The translations under genes and the position numbers were made by a program. A stretch of DNA of 14,686 bases from assembly GCA_036744635.1 (NCBI GenBank), contig DAIOHQ010000110.1, positions 1 to 14,686 on the forward strand, in the 5' to 3' direction. The DNA comes from DAIOHQ01 sp036744635 (GTDB lineage: Bacteria; Planctomycetota; Phycisphaerae; Tepidisphaerales; Tepidisphaeraceae). Below, one piece after another: positions 14,303-14,686 of the stretch; the first letter of the stretch is position 1, and each line of letters opens with the position of its first letter. The notes under the pieces were generated by a model. That model worked only from the letters and a program-made list of their open reading frames with translations. It searched no databases and was not told the DNA's origin.

Positions 14303-14686
14303 TCCTGATCGATACCGGCTATCTGATCGCGATGCTGCGCCCCACGGATGAACTTCACCAGCGGGCGCTGGCATGGTCGCAGGCGTTACGCGAGCGTTTC
14401 GTTGTCACCGAGCATGTCCTTTGGGAAACGATAAACGAGATGTCCGCCCCGCTCGAACGCCCAGCCGCTCACCGGATGCTCGCCGAGGTGAAGGGTGATC
14501 GGTCCTGCCAGATCATCCACGCTTCGCCCGAATTGTTTGAGGCCGGGATCCGACTGCACGAGCAGCGGCCCGACAAGGCTTGGTCGCTGACCGACTGCAT
14601 TTCCTTCCACGTCATGCGGGAGCACGGGATTACCAGCGCCCTGGCCTACGATCACCACTACCAGCAGGCCGGTTTCGACCCCCTGC
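14299..14686 (+). CDS. vapC: PIN-domain toxin, VapC-like ribonuclease, 3' end cut by window
   Basis: Endoribonuclease toxin of the PIN superfamily; such toxins cut specific RNAs when the antitoxin is degraded. The 129 visible residues start MILIDTGYLIAML and show the four acidic metal-binding positions: Asp5, Glu43 (VLWETINE), Asp99 (WSLTDCISF) and Asp118 (ALAYDHHYQQAGF). The usual family end, a hydrophobic AGF--L segment, is reached at the window edge, so only a few residues are missing. The ATG overlaps the antitoxin stop by four bases (ATGA), making a bicistronic unit. All catalytic residues are present, so it is likely active. The VapC name reflects fold and arrangement; the RNA target is unknown. 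Confidence 0.88.
   Translation, partial: MILIDTGYLIAMLRPTDELHQRALAWSQALRERFVVTEHVLWETINEMSAPLERPAAHRMLAEVKGDRSCQIIHASPELFEAGIRLHEQRPDKAWSLTDCISFHVMREHGITSALAYDHHYQQAGFDPL

Overview
The window most likely comes from a GC-rich planctomycete, probably of the Phycisphaerae/Tepidisphaera side. This placement is an inference. It rests on a secreted protein whose N-terminus carries a variant of the LEPR-XLL motif typical of planctomycete surface proteins (IEPLEQRLYFF), on a HEAT/TPR exported protein of a kind common in that phylum, and on the scarcity of Shine-Dalgarno sequences. No rRNA, tRNA, CRISPR array or insertion sequence was seen.

Left part (222-6353, all minus strand): a compact five-gene run, read pyc, small basic protein, small acidic protein, birA, gdhA. 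Gaps are 27-42 nt and the two small genes appear to overlap. Pyruvate carboxylase needs a biotin on Lys1116, BirA attaches it, and the oxaloacetate it makes feeds the TCA cycle. Glutamate dehydrogenase links 2-oxoglutarate to glutamate and ammonium. The run therefore reads as an anaplerosis/nitrogen-assimilation operon, with two uncharacterised small proteins between the carboxylase and its modifying enzyme. A GC hairpin lies just beyond gdhA. The first 221 bases hold no supported gene.

Middle (6354-8975): a 237-bp divergent intergenic region with an AT-rich octamer that reads as a -10 box on both strands and a perfect 10-bp palindrome. It is followed on the plus strand by a 794-residue secreted multidomain protein: LEPR-XLL-like N-terminus, proline-rich linker, ELWxxDGT-repeat propeller, PKD-like domain and two CARDB-like domains. 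This gene is visibly less GC-rich than its neighbours.

Right part (8976-14686): a minus-strand exported HEAT/TPR protein convergent with the surface protein, a 271-bp divergent intergenic region, then gyrB on the plus strand with the long insert form of the C-terminal half. A small two-helix membrane protein follows. A type II toxin-antitoxin pair (AF2212-like antitoxin plus PIN-domain toxin) comes last, with a perfect TATAAT box so close to the antitoxin start that the mRNA should be leaderless. The toxin is cut by the window edge.

Most genes are confidently assigned housekeeping or planctomycete-typical genes. The least explained items are the two overlapping small genes inside the pyc-birA run and the surface protein. 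I see no clear evidence of a wholly new multi-gene system.
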